Assembly: GCF_000192865.1 (NCBI RefSeq)
Contig: NC_015276.1
Coordinates: forward strand, 124,001 to 188,000
Direction of reading: 5' to 3'
From: Marinomonas mediterranea MMB-1
Lineage (GTDB): Bacteria > Pseudomonadota > Gammaproteobacteria > Pseudomonadales > Marinomonadaceae
Length of the DNA: 64,000 nt
Within the stretch, counting starts at the first letter, position 1. Every line of letters starts with the position of its first letter. The translations under genes were made by a program, and so were the position numbers. Shown piece after piece: positions 35,533-44,936 of this stretch. The notes under the pieces are model-generated. The model was not told where the DNA came from. It did no database searches and saw only the letters and a list, made by a program, of their open reading frames with translations.

Positions 35533-35604
35533 TTTTGGTAAACCCTTATTGAAAAAAGATCGTATCTAATTCTGTATAAATATCAAACAGAGTTAGAGGC
35601 GTAA

Positions 35605-35633
35605 ATTTAACGTTAAATGTTATGTCATAACAT
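35605..35633. promoter_or_regulatory. Zur-like palindrome upstream of the Nik/Opp-type operon
   Basis: Two adjacent perfect palindromes are present: ATTTAACGTTAAAT (35605-35618) and ATGTTATG-T-CATAACAT (35617-35633). The second is close to the gammaproteobacterial Zur consensus (ATGTTATA-n-TATAACAT). It lies about 85 bp before the binding-protein start. Zinc control is inferred. The rest of the 35533-35891 gap is AT-rich with no gene that I can see. Confidence 0.45.
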
Positions 35634-35891
35634 ATCTAAAATATTGTTACATAGAAACGCAATATTGTTGAAACTTTTTCATGTGTTTTTTTAAGTGTCT
35701 TAACAATTAAGTGTAATTTGGTCTGTTTACGAATAAAAACGCACGAAAAAGCCGCAATATTCAAATCTTAACTGGAGCAAATGGCGACAAATGTGTACAC
35801 TTCCTCGAAATAAATTCCGTAAATCAAATTATTCAAACAATTAACGGAAATTTGTCGCGGACAGAGTTTAGAGTAGGTCGTGAGAGCTATT

Positions 35892-36266
35892 ATGGCGAAT
35901 ACATTCATGCAGAGCAGCACAAACGAGTGGATTCAGCCCCTTCGCAATGCGAAGTGGGGCGCTCGCCTGTATGCATTTGTATATGCTGTTGTTACGGCCA
36001 ACTTGATCATATTTCCTCATTGCGGCTTTTATGACCCCAGTGATTTCTTCCATAGTGTCCTTAAGGACATTCCTATATACGCCCTGTACATTTTCTGGGG
36101 TGTCATCAGCCTATTTATGTTTGTTTGCTGGTTCGTCATGAACAGCGAGCAAATTGCGCTCTTTCAACCATTTGAAAGTGTGGGATATGTAGTGCTAAAT
36201 GAAGAGGTAAAACCCTCTTTTCATCGAAGGCTACATTCCACCCGAGCGCCACCTTTTTCCGCTTAA
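35892..36266 (+). CDS. Small membrane protein of unknown function
   Basis: 124 residues from ATG 35892. Two hydrophobic helices: about residues 24-42 (ARLYAFVYAVVTANLIIF) and 63-86 (IYALYIFWGVISLFMFVCWF). The C-terminal 35 residues are polar and basic. The ribosome site is weak. It lies 195 bp before cyoA on the same strand, so a respiratory role is possible but unproven. I do not recognise the family. Confidence 0.55.
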   Translation: MANTFMQSSTNEWIQPLRNAKWGARLYAFVYAVVTANLIIFPHCGFYDPSDFFHSVLKDIPIYALYIFWGVISLFMFVCWFVMNSEQIALFQPFESVGYVVLNEEVKPSFHRRLHSTRAPPFSA

Positions 36267-36316
36267 CGTGTACCAAATTTCTATTCAGTTCGTATAAGGA
36301 ATAATCATTCCCTATG

Positions 36317-36328
36317 TGATCTGGATCA
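36317..36328. promoter_or_regulatory. FNR/ANR-like box upstream of cyoA
   Basis: TGAT-CTGG-ATCA matches the core of the FNR/ANR site (TTGAT-N4-ATCAA) except for the outermost bases. It lies about 135 bp before cyoA. Oxygen-linked control of a bo3 oxidase is well known in relatives. A CTGCAA/TTGCAG hairpin (36415-36436) sits in the leader. Confidence 0.45.
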
Positions 36329-36461
36329 TCCTTTATGGCGTTTTTATATAGGATGAATGAAATGAGGTGTTACGTTGGGTTTGGAAGTTTCCGGCTACCG
36401 GTCGGACCGAACGCCTGCAATCCTTTAGGTTTGCAGCCTTTGTAAATAATAGGGTTAGAGG

Positions 36462-37412
36462 ATGAATCTCTTGTTAACTCGTAACTTAAGTAAAATCGCG
36501 TTGGCGGCATTGGTAGCATTGCTAGCAGGCTGTCAAGGTGGAGTGCTGGACCCGAAAGGCTCAATCGGTGCTCAGGAGAAAGAGCTGATCATTACAGCGA
36601 CTATCCTGATGCTGCTTGTAGTTATCCCAGTAATCCTTATGACGCTTTACTTCGCATGGAAATACCGCGAAGGCAGTGGTGAGGCTTACGAACCAAAGTG
36701 GGACCACTCTACTAAAATCGAAGCTGTTGTATGGGGTATTCCAATCGTCATTATCGTTATTTTGGCGGTTATCACTTACAAATCAACGCATGCGTTGAAC
36801 CCATATAAACCCATTGAATCTGACGAAGATCACATGACGGTTGAAGTCGTGTCTATGAACTGGAAATGGTTGTTCATTTATCCAGATCTAGGTATTGCGA
36901 CTGTCAATGAACTGGCTTTCCCTAAAGATGTGCCAGTTGAGTTTAAGATTACTTCTGCAGGTACTATGAACTCTTTCTTCATTCCGCAACTGGGTAGTCA
37001 AATCTACTCAATGGCGGGCATGGAAACCAAACTGCACCTGATTGCTAATGAAGCAGGTACGTTCGACGGACTTTCTGCGAACTACTCTGGTCATGGTTTC
37101 ACTGGCATGAAGTTCAAAGCAATTGCAACGCCAACGAAAGAAGACTTCAACGCTTGGGTTGAGAAGGTAAAAGCAAGTGGTGAAGCGCTTACAACTGAGC
37201 GCTATGAGCAACTTGTTGAACCGACTGAATATCACCCTGTTGAGTATTTCGGTACTGTGAAAGATGGTTTGTTCTTCGACATCATCTGGGAATACATGGG
37301 CGATATGGGTCGTATCGATTTCTACGGTAAGCCTGAATACGGCGCAACAAAACCGGAAGGTGTTGTGCTGCCTGAGCGTATAGCCCCTAAAACTGAAGAG
37401 GCGTCTCACTAA
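36462..37412 (+). CDS. cyoA: Cytochrome bo3 quinol oxidase subunit II
   Basis: 316 residues. Lipoprotein signal ending VALLAGC, two transmembrane helices, then a periplasmic cupredoxin domain (about residues 125-225). The copper-A cysteines of cytochrome c oxidases are absent (SAGTMNSFFIPQLGSQIY, SANYSGHGFTGMKF), so this is a ubiquinol oxidase subunit. First gene of cyoABCDE, its stop abutting cyoB. Confidence 0.95.
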   Translation: MNLLLTRNLSKIALAALVALLAGCQGGVLDPKGSIGAQEKELIITATILMLLVVIPVILMTLYFAWKYREGSGEAYEPKWDHSTKIEAVVWGIPIVIIVILAVITYKSTHALNPYKPIESDEDHMTVEVVSMNWKWLFIYPDLGIATVNELAFPKDVPVEFKITSAGTMNSFFIPQLGSQIYSMAGMETKLHLIANEAGTFDGLSANYSGHGFTGMKFKAIATPTKEDFNAWVEKVKASGEALTTERYEQLVEPTEYHPVEYFGTVKDGLFFDIIWEYMGDMGRIDFYGKPEYGATKPEGVVLPERIAPKTEEASH

Positions 37413-39388
37413 TGAACTTGTTAGGTAAACTATCCTGGGATTCAATCCCACACGATCCTATCGTTATCGGTACGTTGATCGTGATTGCGATCGGTGGTGC
37501 GGCCTTGTTTGGCCTTATCACTAAATTGCAAAAGTGGGGATGGCTATGGCGCGAATGGTTAACGTCTGTTGACCATAAACGTCTAGGTATCATGTACATC
37601 ATTCTCGCGTTCGTGATGCTGATCCGTGGTTTTGCTGACGCCATCATGATGCGTACACAGCTTGCTGTGGCGACGAATGGTAGCGAGGGTTATCTGCCTC
37701 CTCATCACTATGACCAAATTTTCACCGCACACGGTGTTATCATGATCATCTTTATGGCGATGCCATTTATGATCGGTTTGATGAACATTGTTGTACCGTT
37801 GCAAATTGGCGCACGAGATGTGGCATTCCCATTCCTGAACAACTTGTCATTCTGGCTAGCCGTTTCAGGTGCTGTTCTAGTAAACATCTCTTTGGGGCTT
37901 GGTGAATTTGCCATGACGGGTTGGGTAGCTTATCCGCCATTGTCTGGTCTTGAATTCAGTCCCGGTGTCGGGGTCGACTACTATATCTGGGCTCTCCAGA
38001 TATCTGGTATCGGTACAACGCTAACGGGTGTTAACTTCTTGGTAACTGTTATCAAGATGCGTGCACCAGGCATGAAACTAATGCAAATGCCGATTTTTAC
38101 TTGGACCTGTACTTGGGCCAACGTACTGATCGTTGCATCTTTCCCTATCTTAACAGCAGCGCTAGCGATGCTAACGCTTGATCGTTATCTTGATTTCCAC
38201 TTCTTCACGAATGATTTAGGTGGAAACTCAATGATGTACATCAACCTGTTTTGGGCTTGGGGTCACCCAGAAGTATACATTCTGGTATTGCCAGCGTTTG
38301 GTATCTTCTCGGAAATTGTTTCGACGTATACCGGTAAGCGATTGTTCGGCTACAAGTCGATGGTATACGCCAGTGGCGCGATTTCCATCCTTGGCTTTAT
38401 CGTATGGTTGCATCACTTCTTCACGATGGGATCCAGTGCGAGCGTTAACGCCTTCTTCGGTATTATGACCATGATCATTGCCGTACCAACAGGTGTGAAG
38501 TTGTTCAACTGGTTGTTTACCATGTACAAAGGTCGTGTTCGTATGGAACCGCCAATGCTTTGGACAATCGGTTTCATCATCACCTTCTCTGTTGGTGGTA
38601 TGACGGGCGTTCTACTAGCGATTCCTGGTGCTGACTATGTATTGCATAACAGCTTGTTCCTAATTGCCCACTTCCATAACACGATTATTGGTGGTGCGGT
38701 ATTCGGTTACCTTGCAGGTTTTGCATTCTGGTTCCCTAAAGCAATGGGCTTCCACTTGAATCCTAAGATCGGTAAGTTCTCTTTCTGGTGTTGGTTCATT
38801 GGTTTCTTCGTCGCTTTCATGCCTTTGTATGTACTTGGTTTCCTAGGTATGACTCGTCGTCTAAACCACACGGATAACCCTGACTGGAACATCTGGCTAT
38901 ACATTGCAGCTGGCGGTGCGTTCATCATTGCATTGGGTATTGCTGCTCAGTTTGTTCAACTTATTCTTGGTTTTATTCAAAAAGACAAGAACTTGGACAA
39001 AACGGGCGATCCATGGAATGGCCACACGTTGGAATGGTCTTTGTCTTCTCCGCCACAGTTCTATAACTTCGCTAAAATTCCACATGTTGACGACATCGAT
39101 ACGTTTACTGACATGAAAGAAAAAGGCACCGCGTACAAGCGCGAAGAAAGTTATGAGCCTATTCATATGCCAAGCAACACAAATGCTGGCCCAATTATGG
39201 GTGCAATCGCAACGGCATTTGGTTTCGCTATGATCTGGCACATTTGGTGGTTAGCGGGTGCAAGTTTCATCGGTCTAATCGTAGCCTTTATCATGCGTGC
39301 TTACGCGAAAGATACTGACTACTACGTACAACCAGATGAAGTGGCTCGTATCGAGAACGCTCACCTGGACAACGTGGCTAAGGGGTAA
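37412..39388 (+). CDS. cyoB: Cytochrome bo3 quinol oxidase subunit I
   Basis: 658 residues with about 15 helices. Haem and copper ligands are visible: FTAHGVIMIIF (low-spin haem His), WGHPEVYILVLPAFG (CuB His and cross-linked Tyr), LHHFFTMG (two CuB His), and FHNTIIGG (haem ligands). It reduces oxygen to water and pumps protons. The C-terminal extension is typical of CyoB. Confidence 0.97.
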   Translation: MNLLGKLSWDSIPHDPIVIGTLIVIAIGGAALFGLITKLQKWGWLWREWLTSVDHKRLGIMYIILAFVMLIRGFADAIMMRTQLAVATNGSEGYLPPHHYDQIFTAHGVIMIIFMAMPFMIGLMNIVVPLQIGARDVAFPFLNNLSFWLAVSGAVLVNISLGLGEFAMTGWVAYPPLSGLEFSPGVGVDYYIWALQISGIGTTLTGVNFLVTVIKMRAPGMKLMQMPIFTWTCTWANVLIVASFPILTAALAMLTLDRYLDFHFFTNDLGGNSMMYINLFWAWGHPEVYILVLPAFGIFSEIVSTYTGKRLFGYKSMVYASGAISILGFIVWLHHFFTMGSSASVNAFFGIMTMIIAVPTGVKLFNWLFTMYKGRVRMEPPMLWTIGFIITFSVGGMTGVLLAIPGADYVLHNSLFLIAHFHNTIIGGAVFGYLAGFAFWFPKAMGFHLNPKIGKFSFWCWFIGFFVAFMPLYVLGFLGMTRRLNHTDNPDWNIWLYIAAGGAFIIALGIAAQFVQLILGFIQKDKNLDKTGDPWNGHTLEWSLSSPPQFYNFAKIPHVDDIDTFTDMKEKGTAYKREESYEPIHMPSNTNAGPIMGAIATAFGFAMIWHIWWLAGASFIGLIVAFIMRAYAKDTDYYVQPDEVARIENAHLDNVAKG

Positions 39389-39390
39389 TC

Positions 39391-39999
39391 ATGAGTACTA
39401 ACATGTCTGCGCATGCTGATGCGCACCACGAAGAGCACCACGATACCGGTCGTAATACCACGTTCGGTTTCTGGATCTACCTGATGACAGACTGCATTCT
39501 GTTCTCATGTTTCTTCGCTACATATGCAGTGCTCTTTATGAACACTGCAGGCGGAGTATCAGGTAAGGATATTTTCGACTTAACATTGGTTGGTGGCGGT
39601 ACTGCTGCACTGTTGTTTAGTTCGATTACGTTCGGCTTTGCGATGATTAGCGCTTACAAAAAGAATAAAGGCGGCACGCTATTTTGGTTAGCGGTCACTT
39701 TTGTCTTTGGTGCAGTCTTCCTAGGCTTGGAAGTCTATGAATTCCATCACTTGATCCACGCTGGGCACGGTCCTGATAAGAGTGCATTCCTGACAGCCTT
39801 CTTCTCATTAGTTGGCCTTCACGGATTCCACGTTACCGCTGGTATGATTTGGATCATCGTGATGTTCTGCGAAGTATCTAAAGGCGGGCTAGAAAGCCGC
39901 ACAGTGACTCGCTTAAGCTGCTTAAGCTTGTTCTGGCATTTCCTAGACGTTATCTGGATTTGTGTATTCTCTTTCGTCTACTTAATGGGAGCTATGTAA
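39391..39999 (+). CDS. cyoC: Cytochrome bo3 quinol oxidase subunit III
   Basis: 202 residues with five helices: FGFWIYLMTDCILFSCFFAT at the start and FFSLVGLHGFHVTAGMIWII later. A His-rich N-terminus (HADAHHEEHH) precedes helix 1. It stabilises the oxidase core. It lies 2 bp after cyoB and immediately before cyoD. Confidence 0.95.
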   Translation: MSTNMSAHADAHHEEHHDTGRNTTFGFWIYLMTDCILFSCFFATYAVLFMNTAGGVSGKDIFDLTLVGGGTAALLFSSITFGFAMISAYKKNKGGTLFWLAVTFVFGAVFLGLEVYEFHHLIHAGHGPDKSAFLTAFFSLVGLHGFHVTAGMIWIIVMFCEVSKGGLESRTVTRLSCLSLFWHFLDVIWICVFSFVYLMGAM

Positions 40000-40326
40000 A
40001 TGAGTCAGCATGATCACGATTCACATGACGCTCACGGTAGCGTAAGTTCATATGTCGTTGGCTTTGTATTGTCGGTTGTTTTGACCGTCATTCCTTTCTG
40101 GGCCGTTATGACAAGTGCTTTCGATCGCGCAACTTTGTTCGCTGTTATTGTTGTAACAGCCGTTGTTCAGATCTTCGTACATTTGAAGTACTTCTTGCAC
40201 TTGAACTTTACGAAAGAAGGTAAGCTGGATACGTTGTCCTTCATCTTTACCGCCATTATTATCATTATGGTCGTAGCATTGTCTATTTGGATTATCTACG
40301 AATCTGTATTGATGATGATGTACTAG
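40000..40326 (+). CDS. cyoD: Cytochrome bo3 quinol oxidase subunit IV
   Basis: 108 residues, three helices, with the family stretch VVTAVVQIFVHLKYFLHLNF. The start codon follows directly on the cyoC stop. It assists oxidase assembly. The His/Asp-rich N-terminus (HDHDSHDAHG) is usual. Confidence 0.94.
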   Translation: MSQHDHDSHDAHGSVSSYVVGFVLSVVLTVIPFWAVMTSAFDRATLFAVIVVTAVVQIFVHLKYFLHLNFTKEGKLDTLSFIFTAIIIIMVVALSIWIIYESVLMMMY

Positions 40327-40335
40327 GCAGTATTG

Positions 40336-41271
40336 ATGACTAAGCGAACTTTATCCTCGCAAAAAGATAACGGTCATTCTGTTTTTGACCGTTATCTAAA
40401 GGTCACGAAGCCCGGCATCATTATGGGCAATTTGATTTCGGTTGCGGGCGGCTTTTTTCTAGCTGCCCGTGGCGATATCGATTGGTTCTTGATGCTGGTT
40501 ACTGTCATAGGCTTGTCTTTGGTAGTAGCGTCAGGCTGTGCAGTGAATAACTGTATCGACCGAGATATTGATGCGAAGATGCAACGTACGCGAAACCGTG
40601 TCACTGTAACAGGTGAGATGTCTTTAAAAGCCGCGCTTGCACACGGCATTGTGTTGGGAGTAATTGGTTTTGCGATGCTGGCCTATTTCACCAACCAAGT
40701 TGCTGTGTTTTTTGCGGCTTTCGGTTATTTCGTTTACGTCGGACTCTACAGCTTGTATTTTAAACGTCATTCCGTTTACGGTACGTTGGTAGGTAGTTTG
40801 TCCGGAGCAGTTCCTCCCGTTGTGGGTTACTGCGCTGTAACAGGTCAATTTGACGCTGCTGCAGCGATTTTGTTAGTGATGTTCAGTTTGTGGCAAATGC
40901 CTCACTCTTATGCGATCGCTATCTTCCGATATAAGGATTATGCCGCTGCAGGTATTCCTGTATTACCTGTTGCAGAAGGAATCCAAAAAGCCAAGCATCA
41001 TATTGTGCTTTATATCGCCGTGTTTGGATTGGTGACCGCTTTGTTACCTTTGACGGGCTATGTTGGCATTGGATTTATGGTAGTGGCTGCTGCAACCAGC
41101 TTATGGTGGTTGGCAATGGCACTACGCGGATATCGTAAAGATATCGATGTGAATGGCTGGGCACGTCAGGTGTTCTTCTTTTCCATCATCACAGTAACAG
41201 CTCTAAGCATTACGATGTCTATTGATTTTAGAGCGGTGGCTCCAGATTATTTGGTGATGTTAGCCCACTAA
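40336..41271 (+). CDS. cyoE: Protohaem IX farnesyltransferase (haem O synthase)
   Basis: 311 residues from ATG 40336 (a TTG one codon upstream also reads). UbiA-type prenyltransferase: NNCIDRDIDAKMQRTRNR is the Mg-farnesyl-diphosphate DxxxD motif, and a second polar loop is YKDYAAAGIPVLPVAEG. It makes haem O for CyoB. Nine helices are expected. The operon ends with a strong terminator. Confidence 0.95.
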   Translation: MTKRTLSSQKDNGHSVFDRYLKVTKPGIIMGNLISVAGGFFLAARGDIDWFLMLVTVIGLSLVVASGCAVNNCIDRDIDAKMQRTRNRVTVTGEMSLKAALAHGIVLGVIGFAMLAYFTNQVAVFFAAFGYFVYVGLYSLYFKRHSVYGTLVGSLSGAVPPVVGYCAVTGQFDAAAAILLVMFSLWQMPHSYAIAIFRYKDYAAAGIPVLPVAEGIQKAKHHIVLYIAVFGLVTALLPLTGYVGIGFMVVAAATSLWWLAMALRGYRKDIDVNGWARQVFFFSIITVTALSITMSIDFRAVAPDYLVMLAH

Positions 41272-41297
41272 TTTAAGTCACAACTCAGAAACATAAG

Positions 41298-41334
41298 ATG
41301 CCCGCTTTACATTGTGTAATGCGGGCATTTTTTT
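41298..41334 (+). terminator. Rho-independent terminator of the cyo operon
   Basis: ATGCCCGC (41298-41305) pairs with GCGGGCAT (41321-41328), with ACA/TGT continuing inside, followed by six more T. It is 27 bp after the cyoE stop. Confidence 0.92.
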
Positions 41335-41402
41335 GCTCTTAAAGCTGACCATTTGGTTTGTTTTTTGCTTATATTTTCATATTGAGACAGGGTGGTGATT
41401 AT

Positions 41403-42335
41403 ATGAAAAATTATCTAGAGCGGGATTATAAAGGCTATGGTCGAAACGAAGCGCCGCAAGTGGAGTGGCCCAATGGTGCGCGCATTGCGCTACAGTTTGT
41501 TCTGAACTTTGAAGAAGGCGGAGAAAACTGTGTGCTTCATGGAGACGAACATGCTGAAACCTTCTTATCTGATATTTTTGGCGCTCAACCATACAAAGAT
41601 CGTCATATGAGCATGGAGTCACTGTATGAATACGGCTCGCGCGCTGGGGTATGGCGTATTCTCAACGAATTCGAGAAGCGCGGTTTACCTCTGTCCATTT
41701 TTGCGATTGCAACGGCTTTACAGCGAAACCCTGAGGTCGCGAAAGCCATTGTAGAGGGCGGGCATGAAGTCGTCTGTCACGGTCTGAAATGGATTCACTA
41801 CCAAGACATGCCCATCGAGCAAGAGCGAGAGCACATGCGCGAGGCATTGGCTCTTATCGAAGAGGTGACTGGCGTTAAGCCAATTGGTTGGTATACCGGA
41901 CGGGATTCTCCCAACACACGTAAGCTAGTATCCGAACAGCCACAGTTGCAATACGACTCTGATTATTACGGTGATGATTTACCCTTTTGGACGGAAGTTC
42001 CTCACTACGAAGATCAGACTAAAACGAAGCCCCACCTGATTATTCCTTATACGCTAGACTGTAATGACATGCGTTTTTCGTCGCCTTATGGTTTTAGTCA
42101 TGGCACTGAATTCTTTGATTATCTTCGAGACAGCTTTGATTGCCTGTACGATGAAGGTGCATCTGCACCAAAAATGATGTCGATAGGACTGCATTGTCGA
42201 ACGGTTGGCAAGCCGAGTCGTTTTATGGGATTAAAGCGCTTTTTGGATTATGTTCAATCTCATGAAGGGGTTTGGATTACTAGACGCTGTGATATTGCCA
42301 AGCATTGGATGGAGAACCATCCTCCAAAGCGGTAG
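41403..42335 (+). CDS. puuE: Allantoinase PuuE (polysaccharide-deacetylase fold)
   Basis: 310 residues from ATG 41403 (AGGGTGGTG upstream). Hallmarks of PuuE are ERDYKGYGRNEAPQVEWP, VLNFEEGGENCVLHGD, YEYGSRAGVWRIL and HGLKWIHYQDMP. It opens allantoin to allantoate independently of the classical AllB enzyme. The allantoate-degrading genes lie just downstream on the other strand, which supports the call. Confidence 0.92.
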   Translation: MKNYLERDYKGYGRNEAPQVEWPNGARIALQFVLNFEEGGENCVLHGDEHAETFLSDIFGAQPYKDRHMSMESLYEYGSRAGVWRILNEFEKRGLPLSIFAIATALQRNPEVAKAIVEGGHEVVCHGLKWIHYQDMPIEQEREHMREALALIEEVTGVKPIGWYTGRDSPNTRKLVSEQPQLQYDSDYYGDDLPFWTEVPHYEDQTKTKPHLIIPYTLDCNDMRFSSPYGFSHGTEFFDYLRDSFDCLYDEGASAPKMMSIGLHCRTVGKPSRFMGLKRFLDYVQSHEGVWITRRCDIAKHWMENHPPKR

Positions 42336-42486
42336 GGCGTGTCTCAATATGCGCCAATATTATTGAGCCTACGGAAACAAAGAGTTAACCGCAGTGACGT
42401 TAATCTGTCACGACGATTCTTTTATAGTGGTTGTTATAGATAAGCCAGAATTTACTGGTGTTTTAAGATATTTAAATGGAGAGAAC

Positions 42487-43020
42487 ATGAAACTACTCGC
42501 TTTTGCAGGATCTAACAGCAAAACGTCCATCAACAAGCAGTTGGTGACGTACGCTGCGTCTTTAGTTGACGCATCCGAGGTTGAAATTCTAGACCTTAAC
42601 GATTACGAAATGCCGATCTATAGCGTAGAGCGCAACGAAGAAGGCATGCCAGAATTGGCGACTCAGTTCTTTAACAAAATTGGGGCAGCAGACGGCGTTA
42701 TCATTTCCTTTGCTGAATACAATGGCTCTTACTCATCGGCCTATAAAAACATCTTTGACTGGATGTCACGCATTGATATGAAGGTTTTCCAGAACAAACC
42801 TATGATCATGATGGCGTCTTCTCCTGGCTCAATGGGCGGTGCGAGTGTGTTAGCCGCTGCGAAAGGTTCAGCGCCTTATTTTGCGGCGGACGTAAAAGCA
42901 ACCTTATCAGTACCTAAGTTCTACGATGTATTTGATTCCGAAGCTGGCAAGATGAAAGACGCTGATATGGATGAGGCGCTAAGAAAAGCATTGTCTGAGG
43001 CATTTACGCTAAAAGCCTAG
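42487..43020 (+). CDS. NAD(P)H-dependent FMN reductase (flavodoxin fold)
   Basis: 177 residues from ATG 42487 (GGAGAG upstream). The flavin phosphate loop is AGSNSKTSINKQL, then EYNGSYSSAYKNIFDWMSRI and ASSPGSMGGASVL. It reduces FMN or quinones with NAD(P)H. It may lie in a transcription unit with puuE, but there are 151 bp between them. A terminator follows. Confidence 0.88.
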   Translation: MKLLAFAGSNSKTSINKQLVTYAASLVDASEVEILDLNDYEMPIYSVERNEEGMPELATQFFNKIGAADGVIISFAEYNGSYSSAYKNIFDWMSRIDMKVFQNKPMIMMASSPGSMGGASVLAAAKGSAPYFAADVKATLSVPKFYDVFDSEAGKMKDADMDEALRKALSEAFTLKA

Positions 43021-43050
43021 TAAATTGTCTAGATTGACTGGTTAGAAGCT

Positions 43051-43080
43051 AAAAGAGGCCTTATTGAGGCCTCTTTTATT
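43051..43080 (+). terminator. Rho-independent terminator after the FMN reductase
   Basis: AAAAGAGGCC (43051-43060) pairs with GGCCTCTTTT (43068-43077), with the T-run inside the 3' arm and ATT after. Because the arms are A- and T-rich it could work in both directions. Confidence 0.88.
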
Positions 43081-43232
43081 AGCATGGCATGTATGTTTTT
43101 ACTACCAAGGGTTGCCGTTGTTTATAAGCGGTTTAAGTTCGATCAACCTGAATAGTGGGAGCGAAGTTGTAAAACGCTAGGATGTTAAATGACCCCTGAG
43201 AAATAGTTGTTGTAGCCTTGTTGAGAGCAACG

Positions 43233-43601
43233 TTAGTCGAAAACCACTTCTTCCGGCACAGTCACGAAAATTGAATGGCGTACTTCGTTAAACAGGGCCT
43301 TGCTACAATGGCCTTGGCCTTGTGTATCTTCCAATAGAATTAAATCGCCACCACTAAACTGGCGCGTTTCCCCAGAAGAAACCGTAAACTCGCACCGACC
43401 TTTTATTATGAATACAAACTGTCGAGTAGGAGCAGGGTGCCATTTGAAATCATAGTCGGCAGGCGTTTCTCGAAAAATGATGTTTCCAGCGGGAAATTTT
43501 TCAGACAAGAAGCCAATCGCTCCACCCTCTTTTAACGCAATGTTTAGTTCACCGAAATGGCTACTGCCATCAGCGTCGTTGTAGATTCGTGTGATGTTCA
43601 T
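43233..43601 (-). CDS. Cupin-domain protein of the ureide cluster
   Basis: 122 residues, single cupin barrel: DFKWHPAPTRQFVFIIKGRC then FSGGDLILLEDTQGQGHCSK. The first motif has one His and the second one His, so metal binding is uncertain. It is the last gene of the minus-strand ureide group; cupins often accompany ureidoglycolate or ureidoglycine enzymes. A signal or enzymatic role is not assigned. Confidence 0.78.
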   Translation of the reverse strand: MNITRIYNDADGSSHFGELNIALKEGGAIGFLSEKFPAGNIIFRETPADYDFKWHPAPTRQFVFIIKGRCEFTVSSGETRQFSGGDLILLEDTQGQGHCSKALFNEVRHSIFVTVPEEVVFD

Positions 43602-43690
43602 AGTCTCTCTCTGCTTCTCAGTTTTTGTTGTGATGGCAGCGCTCGTAAGAATATCTTGAGTGTCTTTATCTACATTGTTCTTCTTATCGC

Positions 43691-44935
43691 TTACACTTCA
43701 ATTTTACGCAGCGCTCGACCTAATACTTCCAGAGTTACCTCGACGTCGCTTTCCATGATGGCTTCCGCTGGGTGATGACTAATGCCTTTCTCACAGCGCA
43801 TAAACAACATAGCAACGGGGCAAATATCTGCGATCGCCATCGCATCGTGACCCGCTCCTGAAAGCAGTGTTAATGGCGAATAGTTCGATTCGCTGATTGC
43901 CTCTTTCAGGATTGATTGAAGTGCACCATCACAGTGAACGGCGCTGGCACTGTGTGTTTGTTTGGATGACAGCGTGACATTGCGCTTTGTTGCAATGTGT
44001 TGGAATCCTTTAAGAATGTCGTCTAACGCTGCTTCGCGTTTGTCATCGGATGCGCTGCGAATGTCTAGCGAGAATTCAGTCAGACCTGAGATGACGTTGA
44101 CGCCATTTGGTCGGTTAGCAATACGCCCCACGGTTGCAACAATGTCCTGTTGCGTGGCGATTTTCTCTACCATTAAGATCATTTCACTGGTGGCGCAAAG
44201 TGCATCTTGTCTAAGTGGCATTGGTACCGTGCCAGCGTGTCCCGCCATGCCTTGTACGGTGAAATCAAAGCGCTTTGCCCCAGCAATACCGCTGACAATG
44301 CCAACAGGCATATTTTGGTTTTCTAGGACGGGACCTTGCTCTATATGCAGCTCCAAATAGCCCAACAAGTTTGTTTTGTCGATGGCTGCGTTAAGGACTG
44401 AGTCGAATGCCAATCCGAATTCTTCTAGCGCCTGTTTAAGGCTGATGCCGTCGTCGTCTTCGACGTGTTCCCAGTCTTTTTCCCATTGCCCTGTTAGTGC
44501 CCTGCTGCCTAATAACGTTGAGCTGAATCGCGTGCCTTCTTCGTCGCCAAATCCGACGATGTCTAGATGAAACGGAAACTCGATACCGTATTGATTAAAC
44601 GCTTTGATCAAGGTGAGAGGAGCAATGACGCCCAGCATGCCATCGTATTTTCCGCCATTAGGAACCGTGTCTAAATGGCTTCCTAAAATAAAACGCTTAG
44701 CGTCAGGCTTTTTACTTTCATAGCGTCCCCAAAGGTTCCCTGCTTCGTCTTGCCAAGTGGTCATTCCTGCGTCTTGAAGCCAGCCTCCGACCAAAGCATT
44801 GGCAGCTTTATGCTCGGTCGTTAAGTAGCGACGATCGAGATAGTCGCTGCATTGACTGATTTTCCCCAGTTCATCACAACGTTGCATGACTTGCTTTGCT
44901 AGACTGGCATACCTAATTTCGCTGAATGACGTCAT
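43691..44935 (-). CDS. allC: Allantoate amidohydrolase (M20 family)
   Basis: 414 residues from ATG 44935, 1 bp after the upstream gene's stop; an earlier in-frame start would overlap that gene. Metal ligands: GSHLDTVPNGGKYDGMLG (His87, Asp98) and GDEEGTRF; dimerisation part AGTVPMPLRQDAL; C-terminal GAGHDAMAIA. It releases ammonia and CO2 from allantoate to give ureidoglycine. N-carbamoyl-amino-acid hydrolases are close relatives, but the PucG-type neighbour favours allantoate. Confidence 0.88.
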   Translation of the reverse strand: MTSFSEIRYASLAKQVMQRCDELGKISQCSDYLDRRYLTTEHKAANALVGGWLQDAGMTTWQDEAGNLWGRYESKKPDAKRFILGSHLDTVPNGGKYDGMLGVIAPLTLIKAFNQYGIEFPFHLDIVGFGDEEGTRFSSTLLGSRALTGQWEKDWEHVEDDDGISLKQALEEFGLAFDSVLNAAIDKTNLLGYLELHIEQGPVLENQNMPVGIVSGIAGAKRFDFTVQGMAGHAGTVPMPLRQDALCATSEMILMVEKIATQQDIVATVGRIANRPNGVNVISGLTEFSLDIRSASDDKREAALDDILKGFQHIATKRNVTLSSKQTHSASAVHCDGALQSILKEAISESNYSPLTLLSGAGHDAMAIADICPVAMLFMRCEKGISHHPAEAIMESDVEVTLEVLGRALRKIEV

Positions 44936-44936
44936 A

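Noticed and set aside
37412..39388. Cytochrome c oxidase (aa3) instead of quinol oxidase
   Set aside because: Subunit II lacks the copper-A cysteines and starts as a lipoprotein, and the order cyoABCDE is complete.
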